From an uncultured bacterium (GTDB taxonomy: Bacteria > Muiribacteriota > Ozemobacteria > Ozemobacterales > Ozemobacteraceae), in contig CALEDQ010000029.1 of NCBI GenBank assembly GCA_937949615.1, forward strand, positions 215,683-279,682: 64,000 nucleotides of DNA, written 5' to 3'. How positions within the stretch are numbered: the stretch's first letter is position 1; every line of letters begins with the position of its first letter. Position numbers and translations under genes: made by a program. The notes under the pieces are model-generated. The model did no database searches and was not told the origin of the DNA. It worked only from the letters and a program-made list of their open reading frames with translations. Shown in pieces: positions 17,288 through 25,816 of the stretch.

Positions 17288-18472
17288 TCAATTATTTTTA
17301 AAAAAGTCTTTCTGGCGTAAAATCTCGTACAGGGCAACCGCGGTGCTGACTGAAACATTCAGCGATGGCGTCTTGCCAGAAAGTGGAATTGATACGACAT
17401 CGTCGCAGACTTTCCGGACTCTTTCGCCCAATCCAGCGTCTTCACCACCGGCAACCAGTACAGTTTTGCCACTGTACACCACTTCGTTATATCTCTTTGG
17501 AGCATCTCCATCGAGACCGACGACCCAGAAACCATCTTCTTTGAGTTTTTCAAGCGCATCACCGAGGTTGTTTACTCTGGCAACCGGAAGATAAGCAGCA
17601 GCACCCTGGGCAGTCCGAATCGCCCACTCGGTCATACCGGCCGAACGGTGTTTCGGAATAAGTACCCCACTGCAGCCAGAAGATTCAACGGTGCGTACAA
17701 TCGCCCCAAGATTTCTTGCATCTTCGACATGATTGAGAGCGACCAGAATGCCGCGGCCGGCACAGGCTTTTGCTGAAATCTCTTCAAGCGAACAGTATGC
17801 GAAAGACCCACCGATGGCAACGATTCCCTGACTCTTGTCGCCGAATTTCCTGGCAAACAGGTCGGGGTTCATTTCCTTGACCGGAATTCCGCGGGTACTG
17901 GCAAGATCGCGAACCACACTGCCAACCGGGCCCTTTACCGCAGTAGAAATGACTACCGAATCAATCTGCTGACCGCTTTCAAGAGCCTGAACAACTTCGT
18001 GACGCCCTTTAAGAATCAGGCGTTCATCTTCGCCGCCCTCTGTCTGCTGGACTTCGCCGGCAAATGATTTTTCGCGCATGGCCGAACTCTTTTCGAATTC
18101 AGGCTTCCGGGTTGGCCGCTCTTTGCGAAATGTCTTTTCCGGGCGATCGCCTTTTCTGGCTGGGCGATCGTCACGTTTTGCCGGCCGATCATCGCGTTTT
18201 TCATAACGATCATCACGCTTTGCCGGGCGATCTTCACGCCTTGCAGGTCGATCATCGCGTTTCGCCGGGCGGTCGTCGCGCTTTGCCGGGCGGTCATGAC
18301 GTTTTTCTTCATCGCGGCCCGGAAAAGATGGTCGACCACGCTCGACAAATTTATCATCGCGATCATGTTTGCGCTCGCGCTTGTCTTCTGAAAATTTCGG
18401 CTTTCTGCCTCTTTCGCCGCCGCGTTCTTCGCGACCGCTGTCTTTACCGAAACCACTTTGCTTTTTATTCAT
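17288..18472 (-). CDS. TrmH/SpoU family 2'-O-ribose RNA methyltransferase (RlmB-like) with repeat tail
   Basis: A 394-aa protein. The C-terminal 250 residues are a SpoU methyltransferase: a substrate-binding domain (LKGRHEVVQALESG...SQGIVAIGG) and a knotted SAM-binding domain with motif 1 NHVEDARNLGAIVRTVES, motif 2 LVAGGEDAGLGERV and motif 3 IPLSGKTPSLNVSVSTA. This matches RlmB, which methylates G2251 of 23S rRNA; a tRNA target is possible. The N-terminal 130 residues are Arg/Lys/Asp-rich with a seven-residue repeat (K-R-D-D-R-P-A), probably a disordered RNA-binding tail. AAGGA about 7 nt before ATG 18472 favours this start over an ATG at 18493 lying inside mrnC. It lies in a cysS-mrnC-rlmB order also known in Firmicutes. 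Confidence 0.88.
   Translation of the reverse strand: MNKKQSGFGKDSGREERGGERGRKPKFSEDKRERKHDRDDKFVERGRPSFPGRDEEKRHDRPAKRDDRPAKRDDRPARREDRPAKRDDRYEKRDDRPAKRDDRPARKGDRPEKTFRKERPTRKPEFEKSSAMREKSFAGEVQQTEGGEDERLILKGRHEVVQALESGQQIDSVVISTAVKGPVGSVVRDLASTRGIPVKEMNPDLFARKFGDKSQGIVAIGGSFAYCSLEEISAKACAGRGILVALNHVEDARNLGAIVRTVESSGCSGVLIPKHRSAGMTEWAIRTAQGAAAYLPVARVNNLGDALEKLKEDGFWVVGLDGDAPKRYNEVVYSGKTVLVAGGEDAGLGERVRKVCDDVVSIPLSGKTPSLNVSVSTAVALYEILRQKDFFKNN
18160..18305 (-). repeat. In-frame 21-bp tandem repeat encoding Arg/Asp/Lys tail
   Basis: About seven degenerate 21-bp units, each encoding a variant of K-R-D-D-R-P-A (some units R-R-E-D-R-P-A or K-R-D-D-R-Y-E). The units stay in frame within the methyltransferase gene, so this is a coding repeat and its length could vary by slippage. 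Confidence 0.85.
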
Positions 18473-18482
18473 CTTATTATCC

Positions 18483-18926
18483 TTATTCTTCATTCAAACC
18501 CGCAGCCACAATCATCAGTGCCCGCAGGCGATCATTCTGTCCGGTCAGAAACAAATACCCGACCCAGGCCTCGAGAGCAGTAGCCCGGGCATATTCAGCC
18601 CGTGTTCCTGAACCGTAGCGAGCCGGCGTCTTGGCGTTACGCCAGTTTTTAACCAGTTCCTGGTCAGCTTCAGGCAGTTCCGGAAAAATCAGCTCGAACA
18701 CCCGTGCCTGGGCCGTCGAACTGACAAGTTCAACGAGAGAATCATGCAAACGACCGGCGCCATCGATACCTTTCCTGACGTGGTTCATTCGCAAAGCCAG
18801 TTCATAAACCCCATCACCGATATAAGCAAGAGTGCGGGCCGGCAGACGGCCGACTTCATCCTGACTCCAGGCTTCAGCCACCAGAAATGCGTCAGAACCG
18901 CCAAGAAGCGTTTTATTTACATCCAT
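18483..18926 (-). CDS. mrnC: Mini-ribonuclease III
   Basis: A 147-aa homodimeric RNase III catalytic domain without the dsRNA-binding domain; in Bacillus it matures 23S rRNA. The signature LAYIGDGVYELALRMNHV holds the acidic metal-binding site, and a second acidic motif ATALEAWVGYLFLTG follows. The middle has KNWRNAKTP and RYGSGTRAEYARAT as in the family. An upstream ATG at 18968 overlaps cysS. ATG 18926 starts two bases after the cysS stop, with AAGG upstream, and gives a normal length. It is adjacent to cysS and the RlmB-like gene as in many Gram-positives. Confidence 0.92.
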   Translation of the reverse strand: MDVNKTLLGGSDAFLVAEAWSQDEVGRLPARTLAYIGDGVYELALRMNHVRKGIDGAGRLHDSLVELVSSTAQARVFELIFPELPEADQELVKNWRNAKTPARYGSGTRAEYARATALEAWVGYLFLTGQNDRLRALMIVAAGLNEE

Positions 18927-18927
18927 A

Positions 18928-20376
18928 TCAGGCCTTGCGCCAGCGCATGCCTTCTTTTGTGTCTTCAATCAGAATTCCGCCGGCTTTGAGACGGTCTCTG
19001 ATAGCATCGGCCACGTCGTATTTCTTACTGGCCTTCATTTCCTTGCGCAGTTCGATGATGATATCCATAATCGGCGCAATATCGAGACCACTATCAGCAC
19101 GAGCCGCTTCCGGAACAATGCCGAGAATGTCACTGCCGTAAACTTTAATCAACTGCAGAATGCGAGCGGCAGATTCCGATGAGAGCGAGCTCGAACCGAT
19201 AAACCGGTTAACTTCGGTAACCATGCCATAAAGTGCGGCAATGGCGCCCGGAGTATCGAGATCGTCATCGAGACGCTCGCGAATTTTCGTTTCAACTTCA
19301 TTGCACAGATTGACAGCTTCATTATCAGCGGCCCCGGCCGCCACTTTTTTGTCGACGATTTCAAGAAGCGCAATTTGCAGCTGGCTGAGACGGGTAAGAC
19401 CAGTAGCAGCTGCATCGATAGCGTCTTCGGTATAATTTGAGGGCGAACGATAATGGGTGGTCAGAACGAAAGCCCTGATCGCTTCTGGCGAATGCTTTGC
19501 CAGAAGATCCTGACAGGTTCTGAAATTACCCAGCGATTTGCCCATTTTCACGCCGTCGACAGTAACCATGTTGTTATGCATCCAGTAACGGCAGAACTGC
19601 GTGCAGTTCAATGCTTCCGACTGGGCAATCTCGCACTCGTGGTGCGGAAATTTGTTTTCGAGGCCGCCACCATGAATATCGAAGGTCTTGCCGAGATATT
19701 TGTTGGCCATTACCGAGCATTCGATGTGCCAGCCCGGATAACCTTCGCCCCAGGGCGAGTTCCATTTAAGAATGTGGCCTGGTTCAGCCTTTTTCCAGAG
19801 GGCAAAATCGCGGGGATTGCGCTTGTCGCCGCGGCTTTCGACGCGCACGGCCTCTTTCTGTTCTTCAAGGCGGCGCCCTGAAAGCTTGCCATACTCAGGA
19901 AAAGACTCGACGTCGTAATAGACGCTGCCATCGACGACGTAAGCATGACCTTTTTCGATCAACTTCTGCACGGCTTCGATCTGCTCGCCGATATGCTGAC
20001 TGGCTCTGACATAAAAATTCGGATGGGCCAGCCGCAGTTTTTCCATGTCGTACATATACTGACGGGTCCACTTATCGACGATTTCATAAGGGTGAACCTG
20101 ATCGATGCGAGCCTGCCGCTGAATCTTGTCTTCACCTGCATCGGCATCGTCAGTCAGGTGGCCGACATCGGTGATGTTCTGCACATAACGAACCTTGAGG
20201 CCTGAGTTACGCAGATGCTTAACCAGTACATCGAAGGTAATATAGCTCTTGGCGTGGCCAAGATGGGGCGGGCCATAAACGGTCGGGCCGCAGACATAGA
20301 TTCCGACATGCCCGGGCTCGATTGGTTTGAATTCTTCCTTCTGACGGGTGAGTGAATTATAAATTGATAAAGCCAT
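18928..20376 (-). CDS. cysS: Cysteinyl-tRNA synthetase
   Basis: A 482-aa class I synthetase that charges tRNA-Cys. The N-terminus has CGPTVYGPPHLGHAKSY, containing the HIGH-like HLGH. Zinc ligands are seen in the CGPTVYG, WHIECSVM and HHECEIAQ segments. The KMSKS-like loop is KMGKSLGNF. The C-terminal half is helical. The chosen ATG 20376 has GGAGGG five bases upstream and gives the usual MALSIYNSLTRQ beginning; a longer in-frame reading lacks support. First of a three-gene leftward group with mrnC and the RlmB-like gene. Confidence 0.97.
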   Translation of the reverse strand: MALSIYNSLTRQKEEFKPIEPGHVGIYVCGPTVYGPPHLGHAKSYITFDVLVKHLRNSGLKVRYVQNITDVGHLTDDADAGEDKIQRQARIDQVHPYEIVDKWTRQYMYDMEKLRLAHPNFYVRASQHIGEQIEAVQKLIEKGHAYVVDGSVYYDVESFPEYGKLSGRRLEEQKEAVRVESRGDKRNPRDFALWKKAEPGHILKWNSPWGEGYPGWHIECSVMANKYLGKTFDIHGGGLENKFPHHECEIAQSEALNCTQFCRYWMHNNMVTVDGVKMGKSLGNFRTCQDLLAKHSPEAIRAFVLTTHYRSPSNYTEDAIDAAATGLTRLSQLQIALLEIVDKKVAAGAADNEAVNLCNEVETKIRERLDDDLDTPGAIAALYGMVTEVNRFIGSSSLSSESAARILQLIKVYGSDILGIVPEAARADSGLDIAPIMDIIIELRKEMKASKKYDVADAIRDRLKAGGILIEDTKEGMRWRKA

Positions 20377-20509
20377 AGGGCCCTCCAGACAGTTTGCAAA
20401 AATTTCAGGCAAAATGATACCACATAATAAATTTTCTTTCCGAAACAATTCCAGAGTATTGATAAAACGGCTGGTTGTAACCTTGGGGGAAAGGGGTTAG
20501 ACTTGAGAC

Positions 20510-21556
20510 ATGTCTACCGGTATAAGCAAGAGGGAAAAAATCATCGCTGCCGCCGCAGTGACCATAGCCGGTCTGCTGCTCGGCGGGTATTTTGCTCTCA
20601 GCATACGACCGGGCAAAGGCCTGAAAATTTCGCCACCGGCGATTAATCTTTCTGATGCTCAAAAAAGTGCTGAAAACCAGCCGCAGAGGATCGACCATAT
20701 TGGCTCATCATCTGTGATGGCCTTCTTTGGCCTCGACATTTCCCCACCGGTTACCGTTGCATCTGCCGACTCCGAAATCAAAAAGCCCGAACCGCCGCCG
20801 GCCGCAACTCCGACCATGGTTATCCACACCCCGCCGCCGCCGGTCGATCTCGATAAAAAAGGCTATAAACTGCGCGGCATTGTTCTTGAAGACGGCCGCA
20901 GCGCCGCTTTTGTTTTTGTGCCCGGCGAAAAAAAAGTCGTTGTAATCAGAGAAAATGCCAGCGGCTCAGTTCGCCTGATCGAAGCCGGTCTGCGCCAGAT
21001 CAGACTGCAGACCCCCGAAGGGACTGGCTATCTCGAACTCGACAGTAATAGAGCTTCCCCTGGCAGTCCAACTGGCGGGACAGGTTCTTCTGCAATGCCA
21101 GCGATACCTTCCGGCAACAGTCCAGGATCAATAAGCACACCCGGTGGCACAGGCGCTGCCGGAATGCCGCCTCAGATCAACCAGACACCACCAAGCCCCA
21201 TGCAGAACGCCGATGCAGTTGCCGGGATGATAAACCAGGGCAAACTGAGAATTTCGCAGGAACGCGGTCGTTTTTCGGTCGAAATTAACGAGATCCCCGA
21301 GCTGCTCAAGGATTATGAACTCAAACCCGGTGACCGCATTCTCGGAACCGATGCCGGCGAATTCAGAAGGTCTCAGGATGTAGCTTTAAATCTTGGTTCA
21401 GCCGGCGAAAAATCGTATGGGCTAAAAATCCAGAGAAACGGTAAAGTAATTAATTTGAGAGCCCAGAGGCGGCAGCCACCAATCGGCACAGCTTCCGGTT
21501 CGCCTTCTCTGACCCCGCCGCCCAGCCAACAGCCAGCCCTAAATGACAAAAAATAA
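20510..21556 (+). CDS. gspC: Type II secretion inner-membrane protein GspC-like, with PDZ domain
   Basis: A 348-aa bitopic inner-membrane protein that would link the inner-membrane platform to the GspD secretin. A short cytoplasmic N-terminus precedes one transmembrane helix (about 12-32). Residues about 110-170 resemble the GspC homology region (YKLRGIVLEDGRSAAFV). A Pro/Gly/Ser-rich linker (about 175-235) follows, and then a PDZ domain (about 240-320) containing LKDYELKPGDRILG. The C-terminus is Pro-rich. It is directly upstream of gspD, gspE and gspF, which supports the call. Homology is inferred from architecture more than from strong motifs. Confidence 0.8.
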   Translation: MSTGISKREKIIAAAAVTIAGLLLGGYFALSIRPGKGLKISPPAINLSDAQKSAENQPQRIDHIGSSSVMAFFGLDISPPVTVASADSEIKKPEPPPAATPTMVIHTPPPPVDLDKKGYKLRGIVLEDGRSAAFVFVPGEKKVVVIRENASGSVRLIEAGLRQIRLQTPEGTGYLELDSNRASPGSPTGGTGSSAMPAIPSGNSPGSISTPGGTGAAGMPPQINQTPPSPMQNADAVAGMINQGKLRISQERGRFSVEINEIPELLKDYELKPGDRILGTDAGEFRRSQDVALNLGSAGEKSYGLKIQRNGKVINLRAQRRQPPIGTASGSPSLTPPPSQQPALNDKK

Positions 21557-21563
21557 AAAGTCA

Positions 21564-21591
21564 TTGACAGAGCCTGAGATTTAAATACTTT
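21564..21591 (+). promoter_or_regulatory. Possible promoter upstream of gspD
   Basis: TTGACA at 21564-21569, 16-base spacer, TACTTT at 21586-21591. The -35 is perfect and the -10 weak. It would let gspD be transcribed independently of gspC. Confidence 0.45.
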
Positions 21592-21601
21592 TCCCGATTA
21601 A

Positions 21602-21623
21602 CGTCGGGTTTCCTTGCCCGACG
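21602..21623 (+). other. Hairpin in the gspD 5' leader
   Basis: CGTCGGG and CCCGACG form a perfect 7-bp stem around an 8-nt loop, 40 bp before the gspD start. No T-run follows, so termination is unlikely; it may shape the leader. Confidence 0.4.
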
Positions 21624-21662
21624 CCGCAGCTATCCTGACTCAACCTGTATCGGGGAAATAAG

Positions 21663-24146
21663 ATGTCTGACCGAAATTTCTGCCAGAAAAGCAGTTTCAA
21701 ACTCACAATCGGCTTCTGTATTCTTGCCGTGGCCATTGCCACCTGTCTTCAGGCGCAGACACGCGTGATCGAACCCCAGAAAAACCCTTTTCAGAAGCAG
21801 CCTCTGATCAGAAACACGCCCGGACAGTTTCAGGGTACTCAGGTTGTTGCACCCGACCGTTCACAGAATCGTAATCCCGGCCTGCCCCCGATCGTAAAAT
21901 TCAGCCAGACCGGCAACAGTGAATCTGCGATTCAGCCTTCTGACAATGCCGGCATCACAACCGCCGCTCCAGATATCAACGCCGCCGAGATCATCGAGCC
22001 ATCTGAAGGCTCAAAATCTGACGAGATCGCGATCAACTTTGAAGCTGTCGATCTGATGAGCCTGGTTCGCTACATGAGTCAGGAAACTGGTCGCGGTTTT
22101 ATCATCAATCAGCCGCTGCAGGGTGATGTAACCATCATTTCGCCAGTCACTCTCGGCAAGGAAGAGGCCCTGGCAATGCTTGAGTCGATTCTTCAGGTGC
22201 GCGGCTACACAGCAGTACCTTCGGGCAAAATGTTCAAAATCGTTGCCCTCAGCGATGCCAAGGTGGCAGGCACCGAAACCCGCACCCCCGGAGAACTGAA
22301 TTCACTCAGCGACGATGACACCCTGATCACTCAAATTGTGCCACTCGAAAGAACCTCAGTAGAAGAAGCCAGTAAAATTCTCGCCACTCTGCTGCCCCGC
22401 GATGCCTCGATGCTGCTTTTCCCACCATCGAACACAATCGTTCTGACCGGCCGCTCAGTCAATATCAAGAGGGCTCTTGAAGTTCTGCTTGAACTCGAAA
22501 AGGGTCTGCTGCGCCCGGGTCTCGACATTGTCCCGCTCAAATATTCCGCGGCTGAAGATCTTAAAGCTCAGCTCGAAAAAATTATTTCTGGCGGCGGGGT
22601 TGAACGCGATACGATTAAGGGCGGCGTCAATTTTATTGCTGACAAACGCAGTAACAGCCTGTTCGTTCTCACCTCACCCGAAAATTTTGAACGGGTCAGA
22701 ACTCTGATCGATCGCCTCGACACCTCAACAACAGACGCAAGACCTGAACTGACAAGGTTTTTCACCCTCAAATACGCCGATGAGACCGAAACTGCCAAAC
22801 AGCTCGAAGACATTCTCGGCTTCAGCCGCAAAAACGAAATCACATCCGCTTCAGAATCGGCAATGATCGAAACGACCCGGCTGGTTCCGATCAAAAGAAC
22901 CAGATCAATTATGATTACCGCCAGATCAGAAGATGTCATGAATCGCATCGAGTCACTGCTGCAGCACCTCGATTCTCCACCTGCCAAAGGTAGCGGTGAT
23001 GTCAAGGTTATTAAAGTCGTCAATGCCGACGCAAAGGCGCTTGCCGAAACCCTCGCCAAACTCGTTCAGCAGACCGAACAGGGCGCGGCACCAACTTCAG
23101 GCCCGCGCCAGATCGTTACCTTCGTTGCAGAAGAACATACCAATTCGATCATCATGACCGGGCCGCCGCAGCAGTTTCCGCAATATGAATCCATTATCGC
23201 CTCTCTCGATGTCATGCGGCACCAGATTCTCGTTGAAGTGCTTATTACCGAAGTCAGCGGTCAGCTGACCCATAATCTCGGCATCGAATGGAACGTTTTC
23301 GACTATAACTCAGATACCTGGCGTGCTTTTGGCGGCACCAACTACGGCATCAAGGGCACCAATCCCTCTGCCAACAGCGGTTTCCAGGTCGGTCTGATCA
23401 AAGAAGCCGTTACCGCTGCCGACCTGGCAAAAGGCGATCCCACCGCTCTCAGCAAAATCAAGGCTATGGTTAAGGCCTACAGCAATAACTCAAATTTCAA
23501 GATTCTTTCGGCACCGCAGATTCTCAGCACCGACAACCAGGAAGCGAAAATTTCAGTCGGCGAAGTGGTCGCCCTGCCCCAGGGTTTCACCCAGGACCGC
23601 GACACCGGCCGCTTCGACCTTACCAACTTCAAGTATGAAGACGTGGGCATAGTGCTCGGCCTGACTCCGAGAGTCAATTCGAACGATCTCGTCACTCTCA
23701 AAATCGACCAGGAAATCAAAAAGCGCCAGGAAGAAAACCTTTATGAATTCAATGTTCCGGTGCTTACCAAACGCCAGATGCAGACGACGATTACGGTTCC
23801 GAATCATAAAACCATCGTTATCGGTGGTCTGATGCGTGAAGACAAAACCAAAGTAATCGAAAAAGTACCGCTGCTGTCGAATATCCCGTTTATCGGCGAA
23901 GCTTTCAAGAATCGGCGTGATGTGACCCAGAAAACCAATCTGCTGGTTTTTATCACACCACATATTCTCTCGACACCCGAAGAAGTGTTAAAATTTGACG
24001 AAGCCAGAGGTTCCACCACCGAAGAAAAAAAACTGGAAGAAGTGAAAAAGGTTGCTGTGCAGAAACAGCAGGCGCACGAAAGCCAGTTCAGAGACAAAGC
24101 ATTGAAAGCCTTTGAAAGACTTAAAACCAACATCGACAAGAAGTAG
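21663..24146 (+). CDS. gspD: Type II secretion outer-membrane secretin GspD
   Basis: The 827-aa multimeric outer-membrane channel of the T2SS. A signal peptide (about 1-32) is followed by a Pro/Gln-rich segment. Then come the N0 domain (INFEAVDLMSLVRYMSQETG, about 120-200) and three N1-N3-type repeats (about 215-500, each with the LKYADETETAKQLEDIL-like pattern). The secretin domain (about 525-760) has VEVLITEVSG and the gate region, and ends in NLLVFITPHIL. A charged coiled-coil tail (about 770-827) follows, as in GspD proteins that bind a pilotin or another partner. GGGG lies about 8 nt upstream of the ATG. Type IV pilus PilQ is less likely because AMIN domains are absent and gspC/E/F are adjacent. 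Confidence 0.93.
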   Translation: MSDRNFCQKSSFKLTIGFCILAVAIATCLQAQTRVIEPQKNPFQKQPLIRNTPGQFQGTQVVAPDRSQNRNPGLPPIVKFSQTGNSESAIQPSDNAGITTAAPDINAAEIIEPSEGSKSDEIAINFEAVDLMSLVRYMSQETGRGFIINQPLQGDVTIISPVTLGKEEALAMLESILQVRGYTAVPSGKMFKIVALSDAKVAGTETRTPGELNSLSDDDTLITQIVPLERTSVEEASKILATLLPRDASMLLFPPSNTIVLTGRSVNIKRALEVLLELEKGLLRPGLDIVPLKYSAAEDLKAQLEKIISGGGVERDTIKGGVNFIADKRSNSLFVLTSPENFERVRTLIDRLDTSTTDARPELTRFFTLKYADETETAKQLEDILGFSRKNEITSASESAMIETTRLVPIKRTRSIMITARSEDVMNRIESLLQHLDSPPAKGSGDVKVIKVVNADAKALAETLAKLVQQTEQGAAPTSGPRQIVTFVAEEHTNSIIMTGPPQQFPQYESIIASLDVMRHQILVEVLITEVSGQLTHNLGIEWNVFDYNSDTWRAFGGTNYGIKGTNPSANSGFQVGLIKEAVTAADLAKGDPTALSKIKAMVKAYSNNSNFKILSAPQILSTDNQEAKISVGEVVALPQGFTQDRDTGRFDLTNFKYEDVGIVLGLTPRVNSNDLVTLKIDQEIKKRQEENLYEFNVPVLTKRQMQTTITVPNHKTIVIGGLMREDKTKVIEKVPLLSNIPFIGEAFKNRRDVTQKTNLLVFITPHILSTPEEVLKFDEARGSTTEEKKLEEVKKVAVQKQQAHESQFRDKALKAFERLKTNIDKK

Positions 24147-24161
24147 CAGGCCTGCAGACAG

Positions 24162-25814
24162 ATGAAAAACCGGCAAAAGCTCGGGCAGATTCTCGTCGAG
24201 CGCGGCGAGATCTCGCCTGAGATACTCGACGAGGCGCTGCGGCAGCAAACCACTGGTCCCGCCCGCCGCCTGCTCGGGGAAATTCTCATCGACAGCGGCT
24301 ACATCGATGAACAGGCACTTTTTTCGGCCCTTGCCCTGCAATGGGGCTTCGAATTTGCACAGGTCATTGACCCGGCCGATATCGACAACGGTATTCTCGA
24401 GCTTTTTCCGCTCGAACACCTGCGCCGCAATATGACTTTCCCGATGCATCAGACCGAAGATACTTTGTTCGTGGCGTCGGCCGACCCTTTCAAACCCGGG
24501 GTTATCGAAGAGCTCAGCCGCAAGTTCAAAAAGAAACTGCGTTTTGTCGTTCTGCCGCCCGGTGTCATCAGCAATGCACTCAACGAGACCTACGGCCGTG
24601 GCCGTGATTCACAGGAAATAATCGAGACGATCAGTATCGAAGAAGACGTCGACGGCAATCTCGAAAACTTCGAGCCCGAAGACGTGCTTGAATCGGCCAA
24701 CAAAGCACCGGTCGTCAGATTCGTCAACACCCTGATCTTTCAGTCTCTGCGCGAACGTGCCTCTGACATTCATCTTGAGCTTTCGCCAGAAGGTTTTCGC
24801 ATCCGTTACCGTATTGATGGCGTTCTGGTCAACCGTTTTTCGCCGCCGCGCAAGCTGCATGCGCCGGTCACTTCGCGCATCAAAATCATGGCCGGGCTCG
24901 ACATCGCTGAACGCCGCCTGCCCCAGGATGGCAAAATCAGGGTAAGATTCGGTGACCGCGAAGTCGATATCCGCGTCAGCTCAGTGCCATGCGCACACGG
25001 TGAACGGGTGGTCATGCGTCTGCTCGATCGCAAAACCGAACTGCTGACGCTTGAACAGATGGGCATGGACAAAGAAGTGCTGCAGACATTTGACCGGCTG
25101 ATCCGGCGCCCGAACGGCATCCTTCTCGTTACCGGTCCGACCGGTTCAGGTAAAACCACGACTCTGTATGGGGCGATAATGCGCATCATCAGCCCTGATG
25201 TCAACATCATTACCCTTGAAGACCCGGTTGAATATGAGTTACCCGGCGCAAGTCAGATTCCGGTCAAGCCGCGCATCGGCTTCACTTTTGCGGCCGGCCT
25301 GCGGTCGATACTGCGTCAGGACCCCGACGTCATTCTCGTCGGCGAAATCCGCGATGACGAAACCGCTTCGATGGCCATTCAGGCAAGTCTGACCGGACAT
25401 CTGGTGTTTTCGACTCTGCATACCAACGACGCAGCCTCGGCTGCGGTCAGACTTATCGACATGAATGTAGAGCCATACCTTGTCTCCTCGACTTTGATCG
25501 GGGTGCTGGCACAGCGCCTGGTGAGAAGACTCTGCTGTGCCTGCCGGCAGCAGAATTCAGCTGGCGAATGGTCTGCCCCTGGCTGCCCGCAATGTTCCGG
25601 AACAGGTTTCAAGGGCCGTTGCGGCATCTACGAAATGATGGTCATCGACGAAAGCCTTTCGGCCATGATCGGGCGTGGCGCCAGCCTCGATGAAATCAGG
25701 GCTCAGGCAAAGAAGGGCGGTATGGTCAGTCTGTATGAAAACGGCCTGCACAAAATCACCATGGGCATAACTTCGACAGCCGAAATTGAGCGCGTCTGCT
25801 GGCAGGGAGGCTGA
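24162..25814 (+). CDS. gspE: Type II secretion ATPase GspE
   Basis: A 550-aa cytoplasmic hexameric motor. The N-terminal domain (1-150) includes a paired motif LGQILVERG...LDEALRQQ and LGEILIDSG...LFSALALQ, which resembles the cyclic-di-GMP-binding MshEN module. The ATPase domain has Walker A GPTGSGKT (325-332, Lys331), the Asp box and Walker B VILVGEIRD with the glutamate of GEIRD, and the His box HTNDAASAAVRL. The zinc-binding C-M region has Cys458/Cys461 and a CPQC pair. It starts 16 bp after gspD and ends two bases before gspF. PilB is the alternative, but the gspC/D/F context makes GspE far more likely. Confidence 0.95.
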   Translation: MKNRQKLGQILVERGEISPEILDEALRQQTTGPARRLLGEILIDSGYIDEQALFSALALQWGFEFAQVIDPADIDNGILELFPLEHLRRNMTFPMHQTEDTLFVASADPFKPGVIEELSRKFKKKLRFVVLPPGVISNALNETYGRGRDSQEIIETISIEEDVDGNLENFEPEDVLESANKAPVVRFVNTLIFQSLRERASDIHLELSPEGFRIRYRIDGVLVNRFSPPRKLHAPVTSRIKIMAGLDIAERRLPQDGKIRVRFGDREVDIRVSSVPCAHGERVVMRLLDRKTELLTLEQMGMDKEVLQTFDRLIRRPNGILLVTGPTGSGKTTTLYGAIMRIISPDVNIITLEDPVEYELPGASQIPVKPRIGFTFAAGLRSILRQDPDVILVGEIRDDETASMAIQASLTGHLVFSTLHTNDAASAAVRLIDMNVEPYLVSSTLIGVLAQRLVRRLCCACRQQNSAGEWSAPGCPQCSGTGFKGRCGIYEMMVIDESLSAMIGRGASLDEIRAQAKKGGMVSLYENGLHKITMGITSTAEIERVCWQGG

Positions 25815-25816
25815 TT

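Noticed and set aside
18160..18305. CRISPR-like direct repeat
   Set aside because: Units are 21 bp, contiguous without spacers, in frame inside a coding region; this is a coding repeat.
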